In this document: in pieces, positions 49,400-55,352 of the stretch | How positions within the stretch are numbered: the stretch's first letter is position 1 | Layout: the number at the start of each line of letters is the position of its first letter | From: JAIVJG01 sp964236735 | Lineage (GTDB): Bacteria > Acidobacteriota > Blastocatellia > Pyrinomonadales > Pyrinomonadaceae | Assembly: GCA_964236735.1 (NCBI GenBank) | Contig: CAXSFM010000001.1 | Location: 1-64,000, forward strand | Length of the DNA: 64,000 nucleotides | Direction: 5' to 3' | The notes under the pieces: model-generated | Told to the model about the DNA's origin: nothing | The model's database searches: none | Seen by the model: only the letters and a program-made list of their open reading frames with translations | Position numbers and translations under genes: made by a program

Positions 49400-50194
49400 A
49401 TGAGCACACAGGCAGGCGCACAGGAAGCACAATCGCAAACACGAAAGACTCCGCCGCAGTTCGTCGAGCTACGCATCAAGCGTCGCGACAAGCAGGGCGG
49501 CGCGCAGCGTTGGGAAGAGTTTCGTATTCCCTATCGCGCGAACCTCAACATCATCTCGTGCCTGATGGAGATTAGAAAGAATCCCGTCACGAAGGATGGG
49601 GCGCGCACGACGCCGCCCGTCTGGGAGATGAATTGTCTCGAACAAGTCTGCGGTATCTGCACGATGGTCATTAACGGCAAGGTGCGACAGTCTTGCTCCG
49701 CGCTCGTTGACCAGTTGGAGCAACCGATCACGCTTGAGCCGATGACGAAATTCCCGAACGTGCGCGATCTCGTGGTTGACCGCACGCGGATGTTCGATCA
49801 TCTCAAACAGGTTCACGCCTGGATTGAGATTGACGGCACTTACGATCTCGGCCCCGGCCCCAAGATGTCGCAGGAAGATGTGGCCGAGCGTTACGCCTAT
49901 TCGCGCTGCATGACGTGCGGCTGCTGTCTCGAAGCCTGCCCGCAATATGAGGACGATCATTACATCGGCCCGCAGGCCATCGGGCAGGTGCGTTACCAGA
50001 ACATGCACCCGACGGGCAAGATCACGCGCGACGAACGACTCTCCGGCATTATGGGCGACGACGGCATCACCAACTGCGGCAACGCGCAGAACTGCGTGCA
50101 AGTGTGCCCGATGTCTATTCCCTTAACGAAAGCCATCTATGAAGAAAACCGCGAGACTGTCATACACGGACTCTTCGGGTGGCTCAAGCGGTAA
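49400..50194 (+). CDS. sdhB: Succinate dehydrogenase iron-sulphur subunit
   Basis: This 264-residue subunit carries three clusters: [2Fe-2S] (CLEQVCGICTMVINGKVRQSC shown in pieces: CLEQVCGIC and RQSC), [4Fe-4S] (CMTCGCCLEACP) and [3Fe-4S] (CGNAQNCVQVCP). ATG 49400 follows the Uma2 stop closely; the open frame before it overlaps Uma2. It relays electrons from FAD to the b558 subunit. Confidence 0.95.
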   Translation: MSTQAGAQEAQSQTRKTPPQFVELRIKRRDKQGGAQRWEEFRIPYRANLNIISCLMEIRKNPVTKDGARTTPPVWEMNCLEQVCGICTMVINGKVRQSCSALVDQLEQPITLEPMTKFPNVRDLVVDRTRMFDHLKQVHAWIEIDGTYDLGPGPKMSQEDVAERYAYSRCMTCGCCLEACPQYEDDHYIGPQAIGQVRYQNMHPTGKITRDERLSGIMGDDGITNCGNAQNCVQVCPMSIPLTKAIYEENRETVIHGLFGWLKR

Positions 50195-50228
50195 AAATAA
50201 GGGGATCGAATTCTATTTTCCTTACTGT

Positions 50229-50234
50229 TATAAT
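50229..50234 (+). promoter_or_regulatory. Consensus -10 box for a possibly leaderless message
   Basis: TATAAT at 50229-50234 places the expected transcription start at the ATG of the next gene (50241). No Shine-Dalgarno site and no clear -35 are seen. Confidence 0.5.
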
Positions 50235-50240
50235 TACTCC

Positions 50241-50654
50241 ATGAGTTCTAATCAAGAAGACATGATTTTGGGATTGCCCCGCCGTCCACGCATTGCGAAC
50301 GCTTCGGACAGCGCAATTCTAGGAGCTATTGCTCTTGGAATCCTTACAGGCGGATGGGGGGGGGCAGTTCTTGGAGGTTTAGCAGGAGGTGCTTGGGCTA
50401 ATCAACGACAGCCTCTTGAAATGGCGATTCGTGAATATTTCAAGAGCTGCGGATTAGAAGTGGTGTTCTTTTATCCTGCTCCCAAGTCTGTCAAAGTTAC
50501 ATTTCGCGTTGGCACAAACGCTTACTGGACAATTCAGAGCATCATGCCTGATGGCTTACAGTTGTCACCGGAAGACAGCGCCGACTGGCTTTACGGCCAC
50601 CTCATCACTGCTGAGCTTCCTCAAGTTATGACCCGACTCAAACGGGCGAGTTGA
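50241..50654 (+). CDS. Glycine-zipper membrane protein next to GGDEF gene
   Basis: This is a 137-residue protein. Residues 25-54 are a Gly-zipper hydrophobic stretch (AILGAIALGILTGGWGGAVL...GGLAGGAWAN) that could form one helix or a tight hairpin in the membrane. The C-terminal 80 residues look like a small alpha/beta domain (LEVVFFYPAP, KVTFRVGTNAYWTIQ). The stop is immediately followed by the start of the GGDEF gene. DNA here is distinctly AT-richer than neighbours. No family recognised. Confidence 0.65.
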   Translation: MSSNQEDMILGLPRRPRIANASDSAILGAIALGILTGGWGGAVLGGLAGGAWANQRQPLEMAIREYFKSCGLEVVFFYPAPKSVKVTFRVGTNAYWTIQSIMPDGLQLSPEDSADWLYGHLITAELPQVMTRLKRAS

Positions 50655-51317
50655 ATGAACCTCAAGCAATTAGATCAACTCATCGCCGAAATCAGGCGAG
50701 TCTCATTCGCTGACGACAAAACTTCACTTAGCAACGCACTATCGTTAGATCAAGAGGAGGGGTTAATTAACGATGGCACAAGCCAATACAAGGTGATTGT
50801 CTTTGGCGATCTCAATGATTTTAAGCACCTCAACGACATTTACGGACACGAAGCAGGAGATGCCGCTATTAATAAAGTTGGTGAAACTATCCATGACATC
50901 TTTATTGAAGACCTGCAGGGCAAAGCATTCCGACAAAGCGGAGATGAGTTTGTCATTTTACTCAAGGAAGAATTAGTTGAAAGATTTTTACTCGTCGCAC
51001 CGACATTCGGCGATATTGTATTTTCTTATAACGAGAATGAGTTAAGAGCAGCGATGAGTTTCGGTTATGTCTTTAATGATGGGAAAACAAGCTTCCGAGA
51101 TTTACTCACACGTGCAGAGGCTGCCTGTCAGTACGCGAAAGCCAAAGGCGATGGAACATCGGTTGAATGGATCAAGGATATGGAAACTCATCCCCACATC
51201 AGAATCACGGGGAGATGTCAAAAGTGCGCCGCGAAAATAAATTGTAATATGCCCAAAGAGAATGCCCCGGCGAAACTAAAATTTTGTCCATGTTGTGGCG
51301 ACTTGCTTTCCGAATAA
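50655..51317 (+). CDS. GGDEF-type nucleotide cyclase with C-terminal zinc ribbon
   Basis: This is a 220-residue protein. Residues 20-170 form a GGDEF-like domain: DDKTSLSNA near the start, FGDLNDFKHLNDIYGHEAGD (metal and base site), and FRQSGDEFVILL, where the signature is SGDEF instead of GGDEF. There is no RxxD inhibitory site. Residues 185-217 hold a zinc ribbon (CQKC...CPCC). It has no membrane or sensor domain of its own; the adjacent zipper protein may supply the membrane link. It might make c-di-GMP or another nucleotide signal. AT-rich and likely acquired. Confidence 0.75.
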   Translation: MNLKQLDQLIAEIRRVSFADDKTSLSNALSLDQEEGLINDGTSQYKVIVFGDLNDFKHLNDIYGHEAGDAAINKVGETIHDIFIEDLQGKAFRQSGDEFVILLKEELVERFLLVAPTFGDIVFSYNENELRAAMSFGYVFNDGKTSFRDLLTRAEAACQYAKAKGDGTSVEWIKDMETHPHIRITGRCQKCAAKINCNMPKENAPAKLKFCPCCGDLLSE

Positions 51318-51363
51318 TTCTCGACCTTACTCTCACTCATGCTTAACAAAACGGGCAACTTGC

Positions 51364-51573
51364 TCACGCCGCGACCTCGACGATTTCGACATTATCCTCC
51401 GGCACTGGTTCGCCACGCTCCCGCAAAACATCCACATGCAGAGAGATGGCTTCCTGAATATTTAAGAGAGCCTCATCGCGCGTCCGCCCCTGACTGATGC
51501 AGCCGGGGAGACTCGGCACTTCCGCCACGATGTATCCATCTTCGCCTGGATAAAGTAATACTCTTCTCTTCAT
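51364..51573 (-). CDS. Orphan HicB-like antitoxin
   Basis: This 69-residue protein has the HicB fold: YPGEDGYIVAEVPSLPGCISQGRTRDEALLNIQEAI, shown here only in part (PSLPGCISQGRTRDEAL). HicB normally pairs with the HicA toxin, which would lie directly upstream or downstream. Neither side holds one: palindromic copy 3 occupies the upstream DNA, and the downstream side is the GGDEF gene. Either a toxin was lost or this is a stand-alone regulator. Confidence 0.8.
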   Translation of the reverse strand: MKRRVLLYPGEDGYIVAEVPSLPGCISQGRTRDEALLNIQEAISLHVDVLRERGEPVPEDNVEIVEVAA

Positions 51574-51598
51574 AATGACTCCTTGATACGGCTCACAA

Positions 51599-51744
51599 TA
51601 TAGCGGTTAGCAATTGAGTGCGACTACCGAGAGAGCGTCTTGTCGTACCACCTGCAATGCTGGGTAGGTAACTTCACAAAGAAGCACCCACCCAGCATTG
51701 CAGGTGGTACTGACAGGAAGTCGCATTCATTGAGAATCGCTATA
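51599..51744. repeat. Nested palindromic element, copy 3
   Basis: The outer ends are TATAGCGGTTAGCAATTGAG at 51599 and its degenerate inverse ending CGCTATA at 51744. The inner core is a perfect 21-bp inverted repeat (51645-51665 with 51690-51710, beginning GTACCACCTGCAATG) unrelated to the cores of copies 1, 2 and 4. No ORF inside. It sits directly upstream of the orphan hicB gene. Confidence 0.88.
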
Positions 51745-51764
51745 GAGAGCAATTTGCTAAAGCA

Positions 51765-51791
51765 AAAGCCCCGCACAGTTGGCGGGGCTTT
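51765..51791 (-). terminator. Terminator of the 44-residue acidic protein gene
   Basis: AAAGCCCCGC (51765-51774) pairs with GCGGGGCTTT (51782-51791), with a 7-nt loop. On the minus strand it is followed by TTTTGCTTT. It lies about 100 bp after the stop of the small gene at 51894. Confidence 0.75.
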
Positions 51792-51893
51792 CGCGTGTTA
51801 GTTTGTCTCTGGCTTCACGGCACACGCGCGTTGATGAATGCTTTTTGGTTGAGGGACATCAAAACGCTTCGCGCGTCGTGGGCGCGCGGAGAG

Positions 51894-52028
51894 TTATTCC
51901 TCCGCTTCGCCAGACCCTTCCTCAGACTCTTCCGTTTGAGCTTCGGTGGCGACAGCATCATGCTGCGGCTCTTCTTCCACATGCTTCCCGATTTTGGCCG
52001 GATTACCCACTATTTCTACTTGTGGCAT
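51894..52028 (-). CDS. 44-residue acidic protein
   Basis: The ATG at 52028 has AAAGGAG eight bases upstream, a consensus promoter at 52108-52136 and a terminator at 51765. The product starts MPQVEIVGNPAKIGKHVEEE and the last half is Glu/Ala/Gly-rich, ending EEGSGEAEE; a strongly acidic, probably disordered peptide. I do not recognise it. Having its own full set of signals makes it a good small gene despite its size. Confidence 0.65.
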   Translation of the reverse strand: MPQVEIVGNPAKIGKHVEEEPQHDAVATEAQTEESEEGSGEAEE

Positions 52029-52107
52029 TTGAAAACTCCTTTGTTAGTGCGTTCGTTACGTTGTCGGGGCCGGCGTTCGCCGGTTTCAATCCATGCGTTT
52101 CGCTGGC

Positions 52108-52136
52108 AACATACGCTTGACGCGGGGACGTGTCAA
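52108..52136 (-). promoter_or_regulatory. Promoter of the 44-residue protein gene
   Basis: On the minus strand TTGACA (52136-52131) and TATGTT (52113-52108) are 17 bp apart. A leader of about 70 nt follows and contains the hairpin CCGGCG/CGCCGG (about 52062-52075). Confidence 0.75.
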
Positions 52137-52196
52137 ACGTTTTCACGGCCATCCGAAGGCGTCGCAGGTAGATGTGACATGCACGCCGGGACGACT

Positions 52197-53132
52197 TCAG
52201 ACTCCCAGCACGTTGATGAGTTCCTGCACCGACGCCGCGCTCTTTTGCAGCGCGATGCGCTCCTCCGTCGTCAGGTTGATCTCGATGATCTGCTCGATTC
52301 CACGCGCGCCAAGTTTGCAGGGCACGCCGACGTAGAGATTCTGGACGCCGTACTCGCCTTCGAGATACGCGGCGCACGGCAGAATCTTTTTCTTGTCCTT
52401 GAGAATCGCCTCCGTCATCTCGACCGCCGCCGCAGAGGGCGCGTAATACGCCGAACCGCTCTTCAACAGCGCGACGATCTCCGCGCCGCCGTTGGCCGTG
52501 CGCTTGACGATCTCGTCAATCTTTTCTTTCGACAGCAACTCCGTGATGGGAATCCCCGCGCAGGTCGAATAACGCGGCAGTGGAACCATCGTGTCGCCAT
52601 GCCCGCCGAGCACAAACGCGGTGACGTTCTCGACCGACACGTCGAGAGCCTCCGCGAGGAAGCAACGCATTCGCGCCGAGTCGAGGACGCCCGCCATCCC
52701 GATCACGCGATGCTTGGGAAAGCCCGAACGCTTGTACGCCACCTGACACATCGCGTCGAGCGGGTTCGAGACGATGATGAGAATTGAGTCGGGCGAATAC
52801 TTAATGACTTCATCCACAACGTTCGAGACGATGCCCGCGTTCGTCTTCAATAAATCGTCGCGGCTCATGCCGGGTTTGCGCGGCAACCCTGCGGTGATGA
52901 TGACGACATCTGAATCTTTCGTCAGCGAATAATCGTTCGTCGAGCCGATCATGCGCGCGTCGAAGCCTTCAATCGGCGCGGCCTGCGCCAGATCGAGCGA
53001 CTTGCCCTGCGGCACGCCCTCCATGATGTCCACCAGCACCACATCGCCAAGCTCTTTGCTTGCCAGCCAGTGCGCCGCCGTCGCGCCCACGTTGCCGCCG
53101 CCGACCACAGTTATTTTGTTTCTCTTGCCCAT
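52197..53132 (-). CDS. mdh: Malate dehydrogenase
   Basis: This 311-residue NAD-dependent enzyme interconverts malate and oxaloacetate, the LDH-like type. KITVVGGGNVGATAAHWLA, VDIMEGVPQGKSLDL (Asp for NAD), ITAGLPRKPGMSRDDLL (Arg pair for substrate), SNPLDAM, and the catalytic His in GGHGDTMVPL are present. ATG 53132 has GGGG nine bases upstream; ATG 53141 is also in frame. It works with sdh genes nearby in the TCA cycle. Confidence 0.94.
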   Translation of the reverse strand: MGKRNKITVVGGGNVGATAAHWLASKELGDVVLVDIMEGVPQGKSLDLAQAAPIEGFDARMIGSTNDYSLTKDSDVVIITAGLPRKPGMSRDDLLKTNAGIVSNVVDEVIKYSPDSILIIVSNPLDAMCQVAYKRSGFPKHRVIGMAGVLDSARMRCFLAEALDVSVENVTAFVLGGHGDTMVPLPRYSTCAGIPITELLSKEKIDEIVKRTANGGAEIVALLKSGSAYYAPSAAAVEMTEAILKDKKKILPCAAYLEGEYGVQNLYVGVPCKLGARGIEQIIEINLTTEERIALQKSAASVQELINVLGV

Positions 53133-53333
53133 CGGTTTCATCCCCTTTTCTTCATCGAATGTTAAAGTTTAAGGCTCGCGCACGGAAAGCCTGCGCGGTG
53201 TTCGCCGGCGATTGTATCTGACAGCAACAGCGCGCGGCGCACGTATGTATGGTGTGAAAGAATCGCGAGTGTAAAGTGAGCGCGCGAGGGGTGTCAAGGC
53301 ACATGTCCGCGCGCCGCTCCATTCACAACGAAC

Positions 53334-53726
53334 ATGAAATTCTTCCAACTTTTAAGAGACTGGCTCGCACCGCGCGGGGTTGATGCCGCGTCGTCCGCAT
53401 CCTTCAATGACGCGCCCGACGAAGAAGAGGACTTCGACCCCGACAACCCTTTCCCCGAAGGAGTCCAGCTCGAAATCCGCGACGTGTTCGATCTCCACAC
53501 TATTCCTCCGCGCGACGTGCGCCCGGTCGTCGAAGAATATTTACTGGAAGCTCGCAAGGCGGGATTCAAGCAGGTCAGAATCATTCACGGCAAAGGCGTC
53601 GGCGTGCAGCGTGAAGCCGTCCGCGCAATTCTCGCGCGCACGCCCTTCGTCGCAGACTTCAACGACGCGCCTCCCGAAGCCGGCGGCTGGGGCGCGACGA
53701 TTGCCCGCCTCACACGTCAGGCGTGA
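53334..53726 (+). CDS. Smr-domain protein
   Basis: This is 130 residues. After an acidic linker (residues 20-45) comes an Smr domain: VFDLHTIPPRDVRPVVEEYL, QVRIIHGKGVGVQREAVRAIL, GWGATIARL. Smr domains are nucleases or DNA/RNA-binding modules, found alone or in MutS2. Here it is a stand-alone small protein; the HGKG loop is intact. Divergent from mdh with 190 bp between. Confidence 0.9.
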   Translation: MKFFQLLRDWLAPRGVDAASSASFNDAPDEEEDFDPDNPFPEGVQLEIRDVFDLHTIPPRDVRPVVEEYLLEARKAGFKQVRIIHGKGVGVQREAVRAILARTPFVADFNDAPPEAGGWGATIARLTRQA

Positions 53727-53795
53727 GTTGCCAGTGCTACGCTCGCCGGCCATATCGCGCGATTGTCTGCGATGTGATTGCCCTGCCAGCTATCC

Positions 53796-53948
53796 TCAGA
53801 TATAGCCTGCCAGCAGCAGGATAATCACAATCAGCAGCACTAAGCCGAGACCGCCGCTCGGATAGTAGCCCCAACCGCGACTATGCGGCCAAGCCGGAAA
53901 CGCTCCGAGCAATAACAAGATAAGGATGATGATCAGTATCAGACCCAT
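53796..53948 (-). CDS. DUF3309 small membrane protein
   Basis: This 50-residue protein has two hydrophobic helices around a conserved loop (GAFPAWPHSRGWGYYPSGG). AAGGAG lies seven bases before ATG 53948; an ATG two codons earlier would place it too close. The loop pattern identifies the DUF3309 family, short proteins of unknown function in many Gram-negative bacteria. Palindromic copy 4 lies just upstream of its start. Confidence 0.85.
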   Translation of the reverse strand: MGLILIIILILLLLGAFPAWPHSRGWGYYPSGGLGLVLLIVIILLLAGYI

Positions 53949-53995
53949 GTTCATGCTCCTTCTTCGTTGTCGCGAAGTTGACTTGATTCGTCCGT

Positions 53996-54144
53996 TATAG
54001 CGGTTTGCGAATGAGTGCGAACTCCGTCAGTACCGCGAGCGGTAGCGAGCGGGTCTGCTTACCAAGTGAAACCCGCTCGCTACCGCTCGCGGTACTGATT
54101 AAAGGCTCTGCGCCAGAGGTCGCATTCATTTGAGAATCGCTATA
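53996..54144. repeat. Nested palindromic element, copy 4
   Basis: The outer ends are TATAGCGGTTTGCGAATGAG at 53996 and its degenerate inverse ending CGCTATA at 54144. The inner core (54028-54054 with 54071-54097) is a perfect 27-bp inverted repeat identical to copy 1. Total 149 bp, no ORF. Confidence 0.9.
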
Positions 54145-54199
54145 GTTTCAAAGCGAATTTGCAATGTCTATTCGTCGCACGCTTGAAGTTAAAGTGTAA

Positions 54200-54273
54200 T
54201 GCTCCCGGTTGGACTCCAACCAACGGCCTACCGCTTAGGAGGCGGTCGCTCTATGCACCTGAGCTACGGGAGC
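54200..54273 (-). tRNA. tRNA-Arg (anticodon CCT)
   Basis: Complementary acceptor ends (GCTCCCG with CGGGAGC), a D-arm, an anticodon stem ACCGC/GCGGT with loop CTCCTAA (anticodon CCT, reading AGG), and a T-arm TTGGAGTCCAA region. The 3' CCA is not encoded. Length 74 nt. Confidence 0.93.
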
Positions 54274-54322
54274 TTTGTGTTTGAGAAGTTAGCAGAATGA
54301 GAAAGACATCGTCCAGCCATTG

Positions 54323-54844
54323 TCACGACTGATACTTGAGCAAAGAGCGCACGTCGTATCCATCGAGACGCTTGCGACCGGGAAGAAATTCCAACTCGAC
54401 CACGAAGGCGAGGCCGACGACCGTGCCGCCTAACTGCTCGACGAGGTCAACGACGGCTTTCGCCGTCCCGCCCGTCGCCAGCAAGTCGTCCGCGATGAGC
54501 ACGCGATGGCCTGCGCCGACCGCATCCCTGTGAATTTGTAAGGCGTCCTGCCCGTATTCGAGATCATACGAGATGGAAGCGCACTCCGAAGGAAGTTTGC
54601 CCGGCTTGCGGACAGGCACGAAGCCCGCGCCAAGCTGGTACGCCATGGCAGGCGCGAAAATGAAGCCGCGCGCCTCGATACCGATGACCGTGTCAACCTT
54701 CTCGCCTGCAAACTGTGCGGTCAGCGCGTCAATCGTCTGCTTGAACCCCTGCGGGTCTTTGAGCAGCGTCGTGATGTCGTAAAAGTTGATGCCCGGCTTC
54801 GGAAAGTCCGGCACTTCGCGGATCAGTGTTTTGAGATGATTCAT
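54323..54844 (-). CDS. apt: Adenine phosphoribosyltransferase
   Basis: This 173-residue purine-salvage enzyme converts adenine plus PRPP to AMP. Conserved start IREVPDFPKPGINFYDIT, GIEARGFIFAPAMAYQLGAGFVPVRKPGKLP, PRPP loop VLIADDLLATGGTA. It precedes the acylphosphatase gene on the same strand only after a heptamer-repeat gap, so it may be its own unit. Confidence 0.95.
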   Translation of the reverse strand: MNHLKTLIREVPDFPKPGINFYDITTLLKDPQGFKQTIDALTAQFAGEKVDTVIGIEARGFIFAPAMAYQLGAGFVPVRKPGKLPSECASISYDLEYGQDALQIHRDAVGAGHRVLIADDLLATGGTAKAVVDLVEQLGGTVVGLAFVVELEFLPGRKRLDGYDVRSLLKYQS

Positions 54845-54848
54845 GATT

Positions 54849-54924
54849 CAGTGGTCAGTGGCCGGTGGATAGTGTCCAGTCAGAAGCATCATTGCTATCC
54901 ACTGGCAACTGACCACCGGCCACT
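54849..54924. repeat. Inverted pair of 7-bp arrays
   Basis: CAGTGGT, CAGTGGC, CGGTGGA, TAGTGTC at 54849-54876 face ATCCACT, GGCAACT, GACCACC, GGCCACT at 54897-54924. The two are near inverse complements and fill the apt-acylphosphatase gap. Confidence 0.75.
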
Positions 54925-54931
54925 GCTCTTT

Positions 54932-55207
54932 TCACCTTTCGATACGGAAACTTGGATAATGTCCGGTCGGCTCGACGCTTAACTCTTCGACTTGCTCGAT
55001 GCGCGCGAGACGCGGCCCGACGGAGAAGTCCTGTTTGAAGTTTTCGATGCTTTCCGGCGTTCCTTCGACGTGCGCCTCAACCGATCCGTCCGGCATGTTC
55101 CGCACGTAACCGACGACTTGATGCCGCGCCGCGACACGCTGCGTGAAAAAGCGAAACCCCACGCCCTGCACTTCACCGCTCACCAGAAAACGTCGCGCCA
55201 CTTTCAT
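54932..55207 (-). CDS. Acylphosphatase
   Basis: This 91-residue protein hydrolyses acyl phosphates such as carbamoyl or 1,3-bisphosphoglycerate. SGEVQGVGFRFFTQRVAAR with the catalytic Arg, GYVRNMPDGSVEAHVEG with the catalytic Asn, and a C-terminal PSFRIER are all typical. ATG 55207 with AAGGGGTGA upstream; GTG 55210 is one codon earlier. Confidence 0.93.
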   Translation of the reverse strand: MKVARRFLVSGEVQGVGFRFFTQRVAARHQVVGYVRNMPDGSVEAHVEGTPESIENFKQDFSVGPRLARIEQVEELSVEPTGHYPSFRIER

Positions 55208-55352
55208 CACGTCACCCCTTGAACATCGAGCTTTACGAACAACACTTCAACGAGACGCGCTATCCTAAAAGACCCTTGCATGAAAAATCAAACAACTCGC
55301 ATCAAAACACGCGCGACTCGAAGCCAACCTTTGACTTGTCAGTTAATGCGGC

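Noticed and set aside
50655..51317. CRISPR-type minimal polymerase (mCpol) of a Panoptes-like system
   Set aside because: The FKxxNDxxGHxxGD signature and SGDEF are diguanylate-cyclase-like; kept only as a possibility in the findings.
51795..52787. Long plus-strand open frame (330 codons) opposite mdh
   Set aside because: It runs antisense through mdh and is Arg-rich without any family match; an artefact of GC-rich third positions.
54028..54097. Ordinary rho-independent terminator
   Set aside because: The long perfect stem has no T-tract and belongs to a larger element with its own terminal repeats and copies elsewhere.
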